Assembly (NCBI GenBank): GCA_014607495.2
Contig: CP053163.1
Coordinates: forward strand, 10,644,716-10,708,715
Direction: 5' to 3'
Length of the DNA stretch: 64,000 nucleotides
DNA from: Carposina sasakii
Taxonomy: Eukaryota; Arthropoda; Insecta; Lepidoptera; Carposinidae
This document shows, piece by piece, positions 40,127-52,860 of the stretch; within the stretch, counting starts at the first letter, position 1; the number at the start of each line of letters is the position of its first letter. Made by a program: the position numbers and the translations under genes. The notes under the pieces were generated by a model. The model ran no database searches, had not been told where the DNA came from, and worked only from the letters and a program-made list of their open reading frames with translations.

Positions 40127-40671
40127 TATTTATTTCGAAAATATGTTTATTTCTTTCAGCGAAGCGTAATGTTTACAATGCCCGTGACGTCACAGACATG
40201 GCGGCCTGAGAATTGGCGTTTTCGCGCCCAAATTTGAATTGTAAAATTAAAACACGTTTTTATGAAATAATTGGAATAAAAAAAATGTATTTATATTTTT
40301 TTGTGGTATTTTATCAATAACAGATTAAATTAAAACACTTTTTGAAATAGACTGTAATACCCTATTCTATAAACACGTACTACCCTAGGTACCTACATAA
40401 ATATGTATTTGATTTTTTTTGTCACAGGGGTTATTTGTGTGTCAAATACTACCTTATATTCCATTAGGGCCGATCCGGGCACCAACATGCCGCAAGAGGT
40501 GGCTTCTGGATCGATGGTGCAGCTAACTGGGTCACACGTCACACCGCACCCTCGCTACCAAGCTACAAGAACTCATAGGAGATGGATTTTAAAAGTACTG
40601 GAAGTGAAGCAGTGGAACATAATTTTATTGACTTCTTTATCTCTACTACTACTCTTGGTCTGTATGTTTAT

Positions 40672-40950
40672 ATGTTTTTTCGTTGCCACTCTTAACGAAG
40701 GGTACGTATTCTATACATCAAATAAAGTAAGCTTATACAAAAAAAAAATCTGCGAAACGAAGTAAATTTTTTTGAAAAAAATAAAATTGCTTGATCAGGC
40801 GAAATTTATAGTGTCAAGTGTTTATACTAGTTTTATTATAGACAGATATTAATTATTTCTCGTGATAAATCTTGCTACGCGCGTCTATGTGTATTTTTGC
40901 AGAAAAACGCAGTCTTTTTTTGTACTCAACTTTGGACCCTAATATCGTAA
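40672..40950 (+). mobile_element. MITE family A, truncated copy
   Basis: Colinear with the left three quarters of 4466-4841, from TTTTTTCGTTGCCACTCTTA to CAACTTTGGACCCTAATATC. The right end is missing. Confidence 0.6.
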
Positions 40951-41047
40951 CCTAATAACGTTCACCCTTCCGGAGTTACAGATTTACCTAATAATACTGG
41001 AAAGAGCTGCTATTTTTTTATTAATAGCAGTTAAACTTTACATTATA

Positions 41048-41781
41048 CAGAATGATTTTTGTTCGTCAACGTTCCCGAAAACTACGGAATGTCATCATCA
41101 CGATCATTTTTCTCCATGGAAGCATACCTGCGAAGTGTCTGGTTCCCAAGATATTAGGGTCCAAAGTTGAGTAAATAGACTGCGTTTTTCTGCATATACA
41201 GGCTGATTTTTGGTCGTCAACGTTCCCGAAAACTACGGAATCTCCTCATCATCACGATCATTTTTCTCCATGGAAGCATACCTGGGAAGTGTCTGGTTTC
41301 CAAAATATTAGGGTCCAAAGTTGAGTAAATAGATGCGTTTTTCTGCATAAATGCACATAGACGCGCGTAGAAGGATTTTTTCACGAAAAATAATTAATAT
41401 CTGTCTACAAAAAAACTAACACTGGACACTATAAATTTCGCACGATCAAGGAATTTAAAAAAAAATTTCAAAATTTTTTTTGTTTTTCTCAGCATTTTTT
41501 TTGGCATAAACTTACTTTATTTCATGTATAGAATACGTACCCTTCGTTGAAGGTGGCCACAAAAAAACACCCTGTATTTTTTCACGAGAAATAATTCATA
41601 TTTGTCCATGATAAAACTAGCATAAACACTGGACACTATAAATTTCACCCATTCGAATAATTTAAAAAAATGTTGAAAAATTTTTACATCGTTTCCCTGC
41701 ATTTTTTTTGGCATAAACTTACTTTATTTAATGCATAGAGTACGTACCCTTCGTTTATGGTGGCATGGAAAAAACATTCTG
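41048..41781 (-). mobile_element. MITE family A, one copy inserted inside another
   Basis: A complete reversed copy, 41199-41574 between TA dinucleotides, interrupts a second reversed copy whose parts are 41048-41198 and 41575-41781. The interruption follows GCGTTTTTCTGCA of the outer copy, and about 25 bp of the outer copy are missing at the join. Confidence 0.7.
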
Positions 41782-44700
41782 TATAAGTAGAGGCAACTAT
41801 TAGTCCTTATCAAGTTGTATATTTGATCGAAGAATCTTACAGCTGACTGTAATCACGAAGGAAGGAATCCTTCTCCATGATAATCACCCACAGCTATTTT
41901 ACGAATTGTATATTTCCTTTTGCATAAAAGTTCCAGCTACTTTTGGGTCTATGATTCACGTTTGTGCGGGTGGATTATGCATGGGTGCTTTGTCAATAGT
42001 TGGTTGGCACGGTGGCGTATGTGAAACAATGATCGTGTCTCCATCAAGTCCATCTACCACTGCTGCCTGCTACCCAGGCTGCCTGTCCTCGAGAGATGTG
42101 CTATGATGCTACGTTGCTAGGGTTGTGTGTGATATCCGGCAATCATATCCATTGGTCCATCCATAATGTCAATGAATATGATTGGTATCAAACGCGTTTG
42201 TAAATAATAAAGTTATAAATCATAATGTAACGTAGCATAGCACATCTTTTGTAGAAAAGCTGCCTTAAGCTCCCCCACACCTGTGGTGTGAAGTTATGTT
42301 ATGCTAATCATGAGATAGAACTTATGCCTTCAATCGGGAGCCTCTTATCGTGTAGGTAGGTACAAACTTAAATCGATTTTCTTAACTAACTAAGAAACAG
42401 GTTGATGAAAATGGGTTCCAGCTCACACTTTACCATTTTTTATTGCTATTTATATCCCCATGATATACCAGAACCCCATAAGCCAGGAAAATGTCGTGCG
42501 AATGCCTATGGGTCTAGATTAGAGGGGTGCGATGTCCTCGACCTCAATTCGACCCCTGTGGGCTATGGGCACCATGGCACTAATACAATTACATGCTACA
42601 CTCCATTGACATACGAGTACAACACACCTTTCAAGTTATGTTTAGATAGGTACTCATTAGCGGCATAGGTAGTTCCTACTGGTGAATAACTACATTATTT
42701 CAACTACATAACGTGTACCATCCATAATGCAAGCCTAGCAATACCCAATATATTGTTGGCTAATAATAGGTAACGGTGATGCATTAATTTATGTTATCCT
42801 GGTACAGCTTGGTTGTAAAAGCGTTCATGGGGGAGCTAGCGGAACAGTTGTATAACGCGCGATTTATCTAGGGTGACACCGTAGTCAAAAGCAAAAAGCT
42901 CATGGCCACTACATACCTTTTCTCAAAGCGTTTCGTCGTCTTTTTGAACTCCTCGGGTTTGGATCATACTATAAAAACTCAAGATATATTGTCAAATACC
43001 GGACAATTCGGTCACATTCACTTCAAAATATGAGGCTTGGCTGTTTCGTTACTACAAGAACTAATATGTATAACAGAAAAGTAATGATGAATAGGAATGT
43101 AGCGAAACGACCAAGCTATTTATATTATATTGACTGAGAAGCAGGGTTCCTGAATTTAGGCCTTATAGAGTTAAGGCGTGTAGAGTAAGAAGCTTGGCTC
43201 TACATGAAATGTAATAACTTTTTGATAGTGCGAGTATTGGCAACATTTTACATGGAAATATTTTTGGTGGGGTACAATGTGTCAACTGATGTGTACCATT
43301 ATTATCAATCATGCAAGCCTATCGATACCCATTGTACTGTTGGCTCTATGATAAGGGAGATTTATATTATGTTATGTTGGTACAGCTTGGTTGGAAAAGC
43401 TGCGGTGTTACGAAAGTTTGACGGCAGTTAAACGAGTGTTTAAATAAAGTTAGCTAGAGTTAGACGCAGTTTAGATACTATTTATAGATAGACGCATGAA
43501 AATACTATAAGCCTGTTTAACCAGGTTAAGTTGTAGTGCCTGTTTGTGGCAGAACTTGACAATCAAGCACGCACCTTTGTAGGGCGTCATCCTTTACCCC
43601 TGTTGGACTAAAATCGCAGGTGTATAAGTAAAATTAAGGATAACAACACGTTGCCCTCGAATACAATCAATGTAATGACGGCAGCAGTGACTCACGTGTG
43701 TTTCCCATAAAGGGATGGGTTGGGTCTAGTATACCATAAATATTAACGTTAACGGGTACCTACAATTTTAAATCGATTAGAAATAGTTTATTAACCGATT
43801 CTATGTGAGTAATATCTAAAGAGCTTTAAGGCTATATACTCGTATATACCTATTCTTCATACTTATTCTTCATGAAATACAAAAGTACACAGTGCTTGTG
43901 ATGATGCGGGGTTTCTCTAGAATACATCAGCGTCGACTAATTCATTGTCGACGTGTCAAATGTTTACATCTGACTTCGCTGTGCTACTCGTAAACGAGGC
44001 TATAGGAACTCATTCGCGATCATGCGTATGTTGAATCTGAAATTTTGATCTTGATCGTAGAAACTGTACTAGTATAGCAATTGGTCGTTAACTTATTGTA
44101 ACTAGTTTTTTCGATCTCATGGCTGTTTTATCATCGATTTATAGAGGTTCTCTATAAATTCTGCTGAATGTTTCAGCAGAGAGCCTTGCTTGCTAGAGGA
44201 AGTTGGCCAGGGTCCAGAAGATCAATGAACTCTTTGCGGCTTCGTATATTGAAAACTGTTTTTCTGTAAACTGTACTGTATGTTTAGCGACGAGAATAAT
44301 GTAATTTACCTACCTACATAACACTGAATCAGCCATTTTGGTGATTATTTTCCGAAAGTGCAGCCATCTCTTAGACAATATTGAAAGTATTGGCTAATTT
44401 GTAAAAGTGTTTTGATTCGAAATATTATCATGTAACCCTGTTTGCAATTTTAATAAAATATTACACCCAATGGTGGAAAGACAAGGAAATACAATCCCCA
44501 TTTTCGTCGTATATCTATACGTACCTGTAAGTATATATATTTTGTTATGAATAGAGCTTAATTTGGGGAGACTCCTCTATGTGTGCGTAGCGTACCATTC
44601 TTGGGACACGGATGTGTGGGTGTGGCCTATTTTATTCCATATCGTTCGTTATATTGATCAATCAAATCATGGAAACAAATCTGTATTTGATTTTTAATCT

Positions 44701-45280
44701 AGGATGTTCTTTATTACAATAAACAAGCGGCAGCCCGTGACTTCGTTTGCGTGTACTTTATAAGCCTATTTAGTTATTCTGATCTTTATAGCTACATAAT
44801 TGACAAGTTTCATCAAAATCCATTGGGATGTTTTTTGCAAGAAAGACTAACAAACATCGAAACACCCACTCTCACAAATTACCTTTATAAAATTTATAGG
44901 ATAACTACATGGTGCAAAAATCGCAGCAAACTTACTTCTAAAAGAGGTTTATTTAGGTGCTTTAGTTTATGTTTTTTGTTCTATAGGTTTACCAAATAAA
45001 CGTACTATATAATAAAAGCACCTTTATAATTCCTGTCTTAAACAAATTTGCCTGAGAAGTTCCCAGACAGTAGGTACCAGGCCTGCAGGTGCCGGCCGAG
45101 GTCTCACGGAGCCGCTTAGCGCAGGCTTGCAGAACAAGCCCGCCGGCCCTTTGTAAGCTGGGAGATTGCAACTTTGCCGTCAATAGTCTGGTTTTCCAGG
45201 CATAGCGATATCTAATATGATATCTTTACTTACGTTTATTTTTTATTTTTTATTTTGGCCTCTGTACTTGATACAATATA
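41782..45280. other. Intergenic DNA without recognised genes
   Basis: Short open frames (for example 42402-42668, 88 codons) show no splice context or family motif. TACCATT.AT..T.AATGCAAGCCTA-like stretches near 42.72 and 43.29 kb suggest an old local duplication. 44.73 kb has a decayed repeat end. Confidence 0.4.
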
Positions 45281-45495
45281 CAGGGTGTAATAAAAGGGGT
45301 ATGTTAAGCGAAAAGCTACAAATACATAGAGATATATTCACAAAATGTTTATTTTTCCAGATGTTATGGAGACATGGCTTAGGAATGTTACAATCTTGAA
45401 AAATACGTAAACATGTGCTTTCGAGTCAGAAATTTTCCACATAGGTTCATTTTAGTGGGCTATTTTCTTAGCATTTCCCCTTCTCTCACACCTTG
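45281..45495. mobile_element. Short MITE, CAGGGTGT ends
   Basis: CAGGGTGTAATAAAAGG and, inverted, CAAGGTGTGAGAGAAGG, flanked by TA; about 215 bp. A reversed fragment (CTTAACATACCCCTTCTGTT) lies at 53.55-53.57 kb. Confidence 0.5.
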
Positions 45496-45737
45496 TATAG
45501 AGGAAAACTACTTTATTGTGAAAAAAGCAGTTTTGTATTTTTGGTGAAGAGCGACGCAAGTTCTTGTAGATTACCTACATAAAATACATTTCAGGGTTTT
45601 CATATAGGTACATAGTTTCACATCATATCTAAGTTCTCTAGCTATGCAGATTGTATGTTGTTTTGACGTGAAAACGAAACTTGCATACTATCTCATCTAT
45701 AAAAATGAATCGCCAAAATGTATGTACGCGCATTATT

Positions 45738-45895
45738 GATGATGATGATGATCTCCGACCGTATTTCGGTCAAGGCGATCAATCTATACGTAGATTGGCC
45801 AGGTACACAGGAGATATTGTAGTGCACAAGTGTGTGCGCAAACACAGATGCACTCTCTATTCCGTTACTCTCATAGTCCGATGGGACGGAAAGAG
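45738..45895 (+). repeat. Dispersed repeat shared with 3.71-3.90 kb
   Basis: Begins with a GAT triplet run then CTCCGACCGTATTTCGGTCA, and carries GTGTGCGCAAACACAGATGC and CACTCTCTATTCCGTTACTC, the reverse of the intron 9 copy. Confidence 0.5.
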
Positions 45896-46075
45896 CATTA
45901 TTAACATATGTATGAACTACTGCAACAAATTGTACGATTCTTTCTTTTTGTGTTTGTTATTTCTACGACAAGGATCTTAATTCTTTATTGTACACAGAAA
46001 AAGAACACACAAGATACAATATTTAAGAAGAAAGTACGTATAAAATAAGATTTTTCCGTAAAAAATAAATTTTGA

Positions 46076-46335
46076 GCTGAAACGCAACCACTAACGAACT
46101 GTTAACAAAACGCGGTGCGATGCAATATATACTTAACGCTTGAGTAATAAGGTATATGTATTTTAGCACGCATCGGTCGCAAGTATGACAGAATAACAAC
46201 AAATATCTGTCTCGTGCTGAAATGTGTCTAATTACGTCACCATAAAGTACCTATAATCATTGCTTTGTTCTGAGCGTCTACAACGGTTCTGTTTCGGCTT
46301 CATTTCAATTCGAGACTTTTCAAGAATTGGCCCCC
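46076..46335. mobile_element. MITE family C, copy 1
   Basis: Shares GCATCGGTCGCAAGTATG, TGTCTAATTACGTCACC and the right end CAAGAATTGGCCCC with 49096-49367 and (reversed) 50752-51020. The ends of the better copies are inverted GGGG.CAATTCT. Confidence 0.6.
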
Positions 46336-47116
46336 GGATCAGCTAGTTTATAATATTCGTTGCCAAGTGGGAATTAAAAACCTGCTAGTTATGACATCTT
46401 CCAATATCTTAGTACATCATTGGAACAAACAGTATCGACGTACAATACCAATATTGACCGATTGTCTGACCGTGAGTCACCGCCCGCTTGCATGGGTGCA
46501 CCAATGTTGGGTTAAACACTTTGAGAGGACGTGTGGATTAGGAGGCTTATCTATTTATAGGTATTATACCCAGTTTATGCTACCCTGGTTTTTAAAGTTA
46601 ATTTATAAGTAGGTATGTATATTTATTTCTTTATTTATTCAGTACATAAAAAAAGATTTATGTTTGTGGGTTTGCAGGAGGAAATCCCATTGAGATATAA
46701 GCTAGCATTGTTTCAGAAATTATTTTCTAAAGTGTGGCATTGCACTATAAAGTGACTTGACTAGTTATTCCCGTGACTCCTTTCGGCATTTTTGCGAATT
46801 AATTTCGGTTATTATATTATTATTGTGACGAATAATATTTATATATTATTTTAATGAAGGTATTCACTGTCGTCTACGACTTATATACGACGACGACAGA
46901 TTTTCATGACAGTGGGAACGGTCAGCACGACATTCGATACATGTACCATAAAAAATCACGATACATTAGTTGTTATCATGAGAACAGCTAGAGACGAAAG
47001 TAGTCTAACGATAAATTAACCGTAATATCATAGTGGAAACGCGCCCTAAAGCTTTGTAAAAACGTGGAAATGACGATGTCGCCACTATCATTATTTGACG
47101 TGATAAAAAGAAACCC

Positions 47117-47868
47117 TTATGCCGGATTTCACCAGTGCTCCCTAAACGGTCTCTTTGTTAGGAAGATTTTAGAGAAAGACATCTCCTAAACTAACTTCTA
47201 ACTTAAATTGCTTTTCACCAACATAGGGACTCAAAAAGCACGGACTTCTTACATAATAGTGATGTCGAAAACCGAATTCGTAAAATTGTGTGTTTGTTTA
47301 TTTGACAACATATTTGAAAATTGTCTACAACGAAATTAATTTAAATAAGTTACAATTATATCCGTACAATGTATTTTAATATAGCCAAAAACCTTATTTA
47401 TTATAAATTTTGTCAATACATTTATTAATTACGGCCAAAAAATGAAAAATGAGGCTGTATACAACACAGACCTTTGCTTTAAATACTTTGTTGTCTTGTC
47501 ACTGTCAACTATCGTTGAAAGAAATTCGGCCTTTCGCGGTATAAACACCTTCAAGCAAACAAGCTACGTCTTTGTACTACTTCGACTGCTTCAATAGCGT
47601 GAAAACTATCATAATTGAGTTACTCGTATGTATGTTATCCATATCTTTGAAATCGTGAATTCTATGTAGGTAATACAAATCCAAACAAAACACACGAAAA
47701 TGTCACCTAAACTTAAGAGCCCGAAATTCGAGCTTCTAATCTTAGGAGATCTTTTAAGCTGTTAGGAAATCCTTATACTTTGGTGAAATCGAATGTTGTC
47801 AAAACTGATACTTAAAATGCGTTAGGAAACTTCTAAATCTTAGGATACGTCGGTGAAATCAGGCATAA
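47117..47868. mobile_element. Element with TTATGCC.GATTTCACC inverted ends
   Basis: TTATGCCGGATTTCACCA at the left is inverted as GGTGAAATCAGGCATAA at the right, about 750 bp apart. Internal AGGAGAT/TTAGGAA-like stretches occur in both halves. No coding capacity recognised and no clear target duplication. Confidence 0.5.
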
Positions 47869-49095
47869 GTACGAGTATGTTATGTATGTAGTTTTAATTC
47901 CGTTCCAGAACTTTTCGCCCAGCTCTGTTACAGGAAGCTTCGTATCGGCGTTATCTCTTTCCTGCAAAAGTCTCGCTGTTTTTCTTCCGCGTGGGATATA
48001 CTTACCTGTATATTCAACGTATACTCCTATATACCCGGATATTCAAGACTGTTTAGACCCGGTCCCTAATCTAATATACATGTATATGTATAATCTTTTA
48101 TACATGTACTTAGTGCAACTTTAAAAAACCCAAGTACAAAGCGCCAATGCAAAGGCTATTTCATAACAAAGATATGTGTGTAAATAATATGGGAATGATT
48201 TCCACATCGCTTTGTTTTAACGGACCCTAAAAGCGCACCCTGTTCTGTGCTAATAATACTCAGCACCATTAGGTACAGACAGACAGACAGACAGACGAGC
48301 GGACGAGTCAGACACAGTGAAAGGCAGATTAAATATTTGATATCCCCGCCTGAGGGGGCGATCTTTTTGCATTTAAAAGGATATACCTATATATTGGATG
48401 GAAATCTAAAAGCATTGTTATTGCTACGCGAAGATAAAGTATTTAGTACCTGTTTTTTTTTATTAATTTAAGGCATTTTTAATCGTTTGTATACAGATGG
48501 GAAAAAATTAGGACCTAACTTAAGGTTAGTGATTTTAAAATCTCGTAAAGTTCACAGTAGGCTGCCCACTAAAACAAACGCCGACTCATCCCCCTAACGA
48601 CCCCTCCCCTAAATCTGAAAACATCGACAATGACTAATATTTTCTATTCACCCCGCCTCTAATATTGCTAGACTTAAATAGGCCGTCATTCATGTTCATG
48701 TTATTCTACAGAAAAAATAAAACATATTGATATCCTACTTAATCTTATAGGAAATGCTTTATTTACCAAAGTTAAATATTTTAAACTATATTATGATAGT
48801 TTATAAATACATACAGGCACGCCCAACATACTTATAGGTATCCTAATAGGTGCAATTTAAAAAAAAATCCAACGTTCCCTTTGACAACGGGAATGAATAT
48901 ATAACGACAATTTTAAAGTTTACGCGGACGAAATGGTAGGTGGCCGCTAGCGTATGTTATGTCTAAAAAAATAAGATTTTTACCCGAATTGTTTTTGCGA
49001 TTTTACCTTGGTACATGACAAATAATGTGTTAAAAAGAAGTTAACCAATGAAATTGTACCTTCAATAATTAATTTTGCGAAGAAATAAGAACATT

Positions 49096-49367
49096 AGGGG
49101 GCAATTCTTGAATTTTTTTGAGCCGATACGAAATTACTAACGAACCGTTAACGAAACGCGGTACGAAGCAATAGGTATATACTTACCGCTTGAGTAATAA
49201 GGTATAGGTATCTAAGCAAGCATCGGTCGCGAGTATGGCAGAATAAAAACAAATCTCTGTCTCGTACTGAAATATGTCTAATTACGTCACCGTTCTAAGC
49301 GTCCACAACGGTTCCATTTTTTCGGCTTCACTCCAACTCTAGACTTTTCGAGAATTGGCCCCTAGGC
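49096..49367. mobile_element. MITE family C, copy 2
   Basis: Begins GGGGGCAATTCTTGAA and ends TTTTCGAGAATTGGCCCC, the clearest pair of inverted ends of the family; about 270 bp. Confidence 0.65.
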
Positions 49368-50174
49368 CTCTTCAAAAGTTCCCCTAACATATGAAAAATT
49401 ATGATAACCTCCGTCAACTTGAATGTAAACAGTACAAGCTGAATTAAAGGAGCCATTTTCATGTAACTGCTTTACTGAATCCAACTCTAACCCTATATCT
49501 TTAGGTGTGATACTGCAGTATTAACGATAAATGTATTAAAAAAACATGCTACGGCTTCGCAAATATAAGGATTTATTTTGGCTATGTTCAGCAGTTTATA
49601 TTGTGACGTGATCAATCCACAGTGAACATAGGAGGACTATAGGAGATAGCGTTACATCTCTTTGCGCGCCTGGTAGTTTCTCGTCATTCTAGTACGTTTA
49701 AAAACGCTACGGGAAAATTTTAAATTAGAACGGTTTCAGCCAATATTTCCAAAATATGACCATCACTTTTTAGCTCCATATGGACATTTACCACGAATAA
49801 AAAGTGAGGATCTTCTGGTCAGTCTCTCTTTTTATTTACTAAGAAAATCACCTAACTTTATGCAGTCTTACGTATTGTTAAAATAAAAAAGCGCATTTCT
49901 TCTATCCGAATCTCACATATTATATCTACCTACCTCGTAGTACATAACTCGCTTGTTTTTGTTTCGCGTGGTTTATTAATTTTCATCATACGACAAAGAT
50001 AAATAAAGAGTATAAATATGTAAATAAAAACAAAGAACTAAAAAGTTCTTCCTTCCTTTTGTATCAACTAAACGCATATTGGCACCACACGGCCTTTGTT
50101 CTTCGAGGAGCGCTACGAAAACACTGCAGTAAAGTGAAACTATATACTTACGAGTACTGTTATGTATACTTATA

Positions 50175-50618
50175 CAAGGTGTTTGTGACTTCAGACCACG
50201 ATTCTAAGGTGGAAAACACTGAACATTTTCGCAGGAAAATTCCAAAATTTTCTGACAATATTTTCATATTTTAAGAAAAAAAAAATTGTTCGTTTAGTTA
50301 GGCCTTACATAATGACTTAAAAATAAAATTTTAACCAAAATATGATTTTCAAAAAAAGTTGCTATCAAAAAGTTCAAATAACTGATCAACCCTAGAAGAG
50401 TCAAAAGTGATCCAAAAAACAGCACTGTGTCACACAATAACTAATAAGCCCATTTAATTAGTCACAGGATCGCCCGATACAATTAGAGCGCAGAGCAGAG
50501 ATTACTGATAATCAAATCAAAAATACATTTCCTGCGAGTAATAACACTGTAGTTTAACTCAACACAAAGGTACTTTTTCAGCATTTCAGTTTTTTTCCTG
50601 GCTGTCACCCACGCCCTG
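50175..50618. mobile_element. MITE family B, reversed relative
   Basis: CAAGGTGTTTGTGACTTCAG at the left and, inverted, CAGGGCGTGGGTGACAGCCA at the right, flanked by TA; the inner sequence is the reverse of 8070-8547. Confidence 0.65.
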
Positions 50619-50751
50619 TATACTTGTATACTATACTCGTATGATCTTAGTATAAGAAATAGACTTGTAGACACGGCTTCCTGAAACGGGGTAGCCACAA
50701 CTGCAGGATCATAAAGGAGATCCACAGCCACGTTTAGCATAGTGCGGACTG

Positions 50752-51020
50752 GGGGCCAATTCTTGTAAAGCCTCGAGTTGGAACGAAGCCGAAACGGAAC
50801 CGTTGTAGACGCCCAGAACAAAGCAATAATTACTTTACGGTGACGTAATTAGACACATTTCAGCACGAGACAGATATTTGATTTTATTATGTCAAACTTG
50901 CGATAATTGCATGCTAAAATATACCTTAATCCTCCAGCGATAAGTAAATATTGCTTTGCACCGCGTTTCGTTAACGGTTCGTTAGTTTCGGCTCAAAAAT
51001 TTTCAAGAATTATCCCCCAT
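50752..51020. mobile_element. MITE family C, copy 3, reversed
   Basis: Runs from GGGGGCCAATTCTTGTAAAG to TTCAAGAATTATCCCCC, opposite in orientation to copies 1 and 2. A G-run and a TATCG-type repeat fragment (51025-51120) follow directly. Confidence 0.6.
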
Positions 51021-51753
51021 GGGGGGGGGGTATCGTCTCAATACAAAATTCAACATGGCGGCGGCGGCTATATTTATCGTATTTTGATAGGCTAAATGTC
51101 GATAAATCGGTTTATATTATCGTATTTCGCAGGTCATGCTACTTGTGCAGATGTAAATGTTCAGTGACAAGGTAGCCTAAGATCAGCTTATCGCCTAAGA
51201 GAAAGCCCGAGTTCTTTAGTTGACTTACGACGTGCACGGAAAGAGATGCAGCTGATATAGTGAAGCCCCGCTTCAGCACAGGAATCTAGTTTAACTTGGG
51301 AAGAAATATACATAAACTAAAATATTTTGAAAGTACATACCCAAAATAAACAAATCAGTTTTTTCTATACCCTTAAACCTACATAATTATCCAAGGTTTT
51401 AAACATTTTTATTGTTATCCGTCAAATATGAATATTTATTTTGCGTTTTAATATATTTTTGTTAGTTTTTCATACGGTTCTGCTTGCCAACTTGATCAAG
51501 TTATTATAGGAGATATTACAAGTATAAATTCATTATAAAAGGATTTTTACAGCTGAATACGTATATAGCCGTGACTATAAAATGAATATAAATATTTGTT
51601 ATTTCCATTTTGCCCCATCAGACAGCCCAACTGGCGAATAATGCTCCAAAATCAATCAAGTGGTTCAGTTTTCACAAATTTACAAGGTGGGTAATGGATG
51701 CCTAAGAGAAATTAAGCTTTCATTCATATCGCCTTCAAACTAAACGCGGACAC

Positions 51754-51978
51754 TTAAAATTCATCACAAATGTCGCGGGAAAGCCTATGATAAATCAAAT
51801 CAGTTTCATACGTCATAACTTTACGCAAATCTGAAACCGTAGCGCAAGCCGGCCCGGGGCCGTTGTACCCGGCGGAAGCGGAAGCAGAGTCGATGCACCC
51901 TGCGCACACCACCAACCCCACCCACACCACCGCAACTGCCTCAAATACGAAATACGGAAGTTTAACATTAACATACAT
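51754..51978 (-). CDS. Candidate first exon of a secreted or membrane protein (weak)
   Basis: From an ATG at 51978 the minus strand reads MYVNVKLPYFVFEAVAVVWV then GLVVCAGCIDSASAS, which has the shape of a signal peptide (hydrophobic core about residues 8-26, small residues after). A donor-like GTATGA follows ATGAC near 51812. The region just upstream (52.0-52.15 kb) is GC- and CpG-rich, unlike its surroundings. No downstream exon could be joined and no family is recognised, so this may be chance. If spliced at 51812, the coding part would be about 55 codons. Confidence 0.25.
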   Translation of the reverse strand: MYVNVKLPYFVFEAVAVVWVGLVVCAGCIDSASASAGYNGPGPACATVSDLRKVMTYETDLIYHRLSRDICDEF

Positions 51979-52689
51979 TTTCTAAACACACCGATAAAAC
52001 AGCAGCCTGTACGTACACGTCTCGACGCACACATAGACGGGAATTTTCCAGGTTGGCTGTATGTGTGCGTGCCGCCGTGTCGCTACGGGGAGGTGTGGCG
52101 AGGACTGCAGGCTTCGAAACTGGGCGAGTGTGCGTGTGTGCGTGACTGAGCTGAGTAATGAATATACAGGATGTTTCTGTTTGCCTTGCTATGGGTTGGG
52201 CACGTTGCCGCGTTGTTGGAGCGAATCAACCGCCTAGTCGCCTACAGTTTTTTAGTTACAAATAATATGCTCGAGCCGAAAATAGCAGGTTATAGAAAAG
52301 ATGTGTCAGTAATAATAATATAATGTAAAAAATAATTGTAAGTAAGGAAAAATATACAAGAAATTAATAAAAATGTGTTAACCTATTTGGGTAATTTTGG
52401 TTTTAGTAAAATCTACATGGTGCGGTGTTATCAAATTCCAAGATACTTCTGAGAATTCGTGATGAGTGAGTGGTAGTTCCTTTTATAAACAAAAACAGGA
52501 TGTAACAGAAGAGGCGGAGCAATAAAACTTTATAGCCTACACAGGAAACCGGCCCACTAGAAAAATAAGATAAAGATTAGTGTATTTATATAGAATAAGT
52601 AAGTATTGATTTATCTCTAATATTTCTTCCAGGTAAACAGCTAACATTTCATTCAAATTAGGAACTGAAAATTTTCCACCTCAGCCTGT

Positions 52690-52860
52690 AGCAAGGGTGC
52701 GGCGCGCACATGTCTGACGTGTCTGTGGAGGGTTGTGCGGGGTGCGGGGGGTGTCAGGCCCGAGGAGTGCGCGGGCGGAGAGCGGGGGCGGGGGCAGCTC
52801 GGCGCGCCCCCGTTCAGGGCCAGGGGTCGTAGACCGCGCCCGGGCCGATTCGTAACCCCG
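52690..52860. other. GC- and CpG-rich pocket
   Basis: About 170 bp of strongly GC-rich DNA (GGTGCGGCGCGCAC, GCGGGCGGAGAGCGGGGGCG) in an AT-rich setting. It could be promoter or 5' UTR DNA of a gene lying outside, perhaps with the 51.98 kb candidate, but nothing coding is recognised. 52.86-54.64 kb otherwise holds only a LINE-like tail at 53395-53463. Confidence 0.3.

Larger units (their letters stand above)
35594..40363. mobile_element. Complete DNA transposon, ISL2EU-like, 4.77 kb
   Basis: The ends AGGGTATTAC and, inverted, GTAATACCCT are exact over 10 bp and similar for about 10 more. The dinucleotide AT flanks both sides (35592-35593 and 40364-40365). Inside are a SWIM/YqaJ nuclease gene on the plus strand and a THAP-domain DDE transposase on the minus strand, converging. 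From knowledge of eukaryotic DNA transposons, THAP plus IS5-like transposase, a YqaJ-type nuclease and an AT target duplication together match the ISL2EU superfamily. A 12 bp CTGTGACGTCAC motif occurs inverted near both ends. Confidence 0.85.

Noticed and set aside
42402..42668. An 88-codon open frame with several Cys
   Set aside because: No signal peptide, splice context or known family, and codon use is like the surrounding AT-rich DNA.
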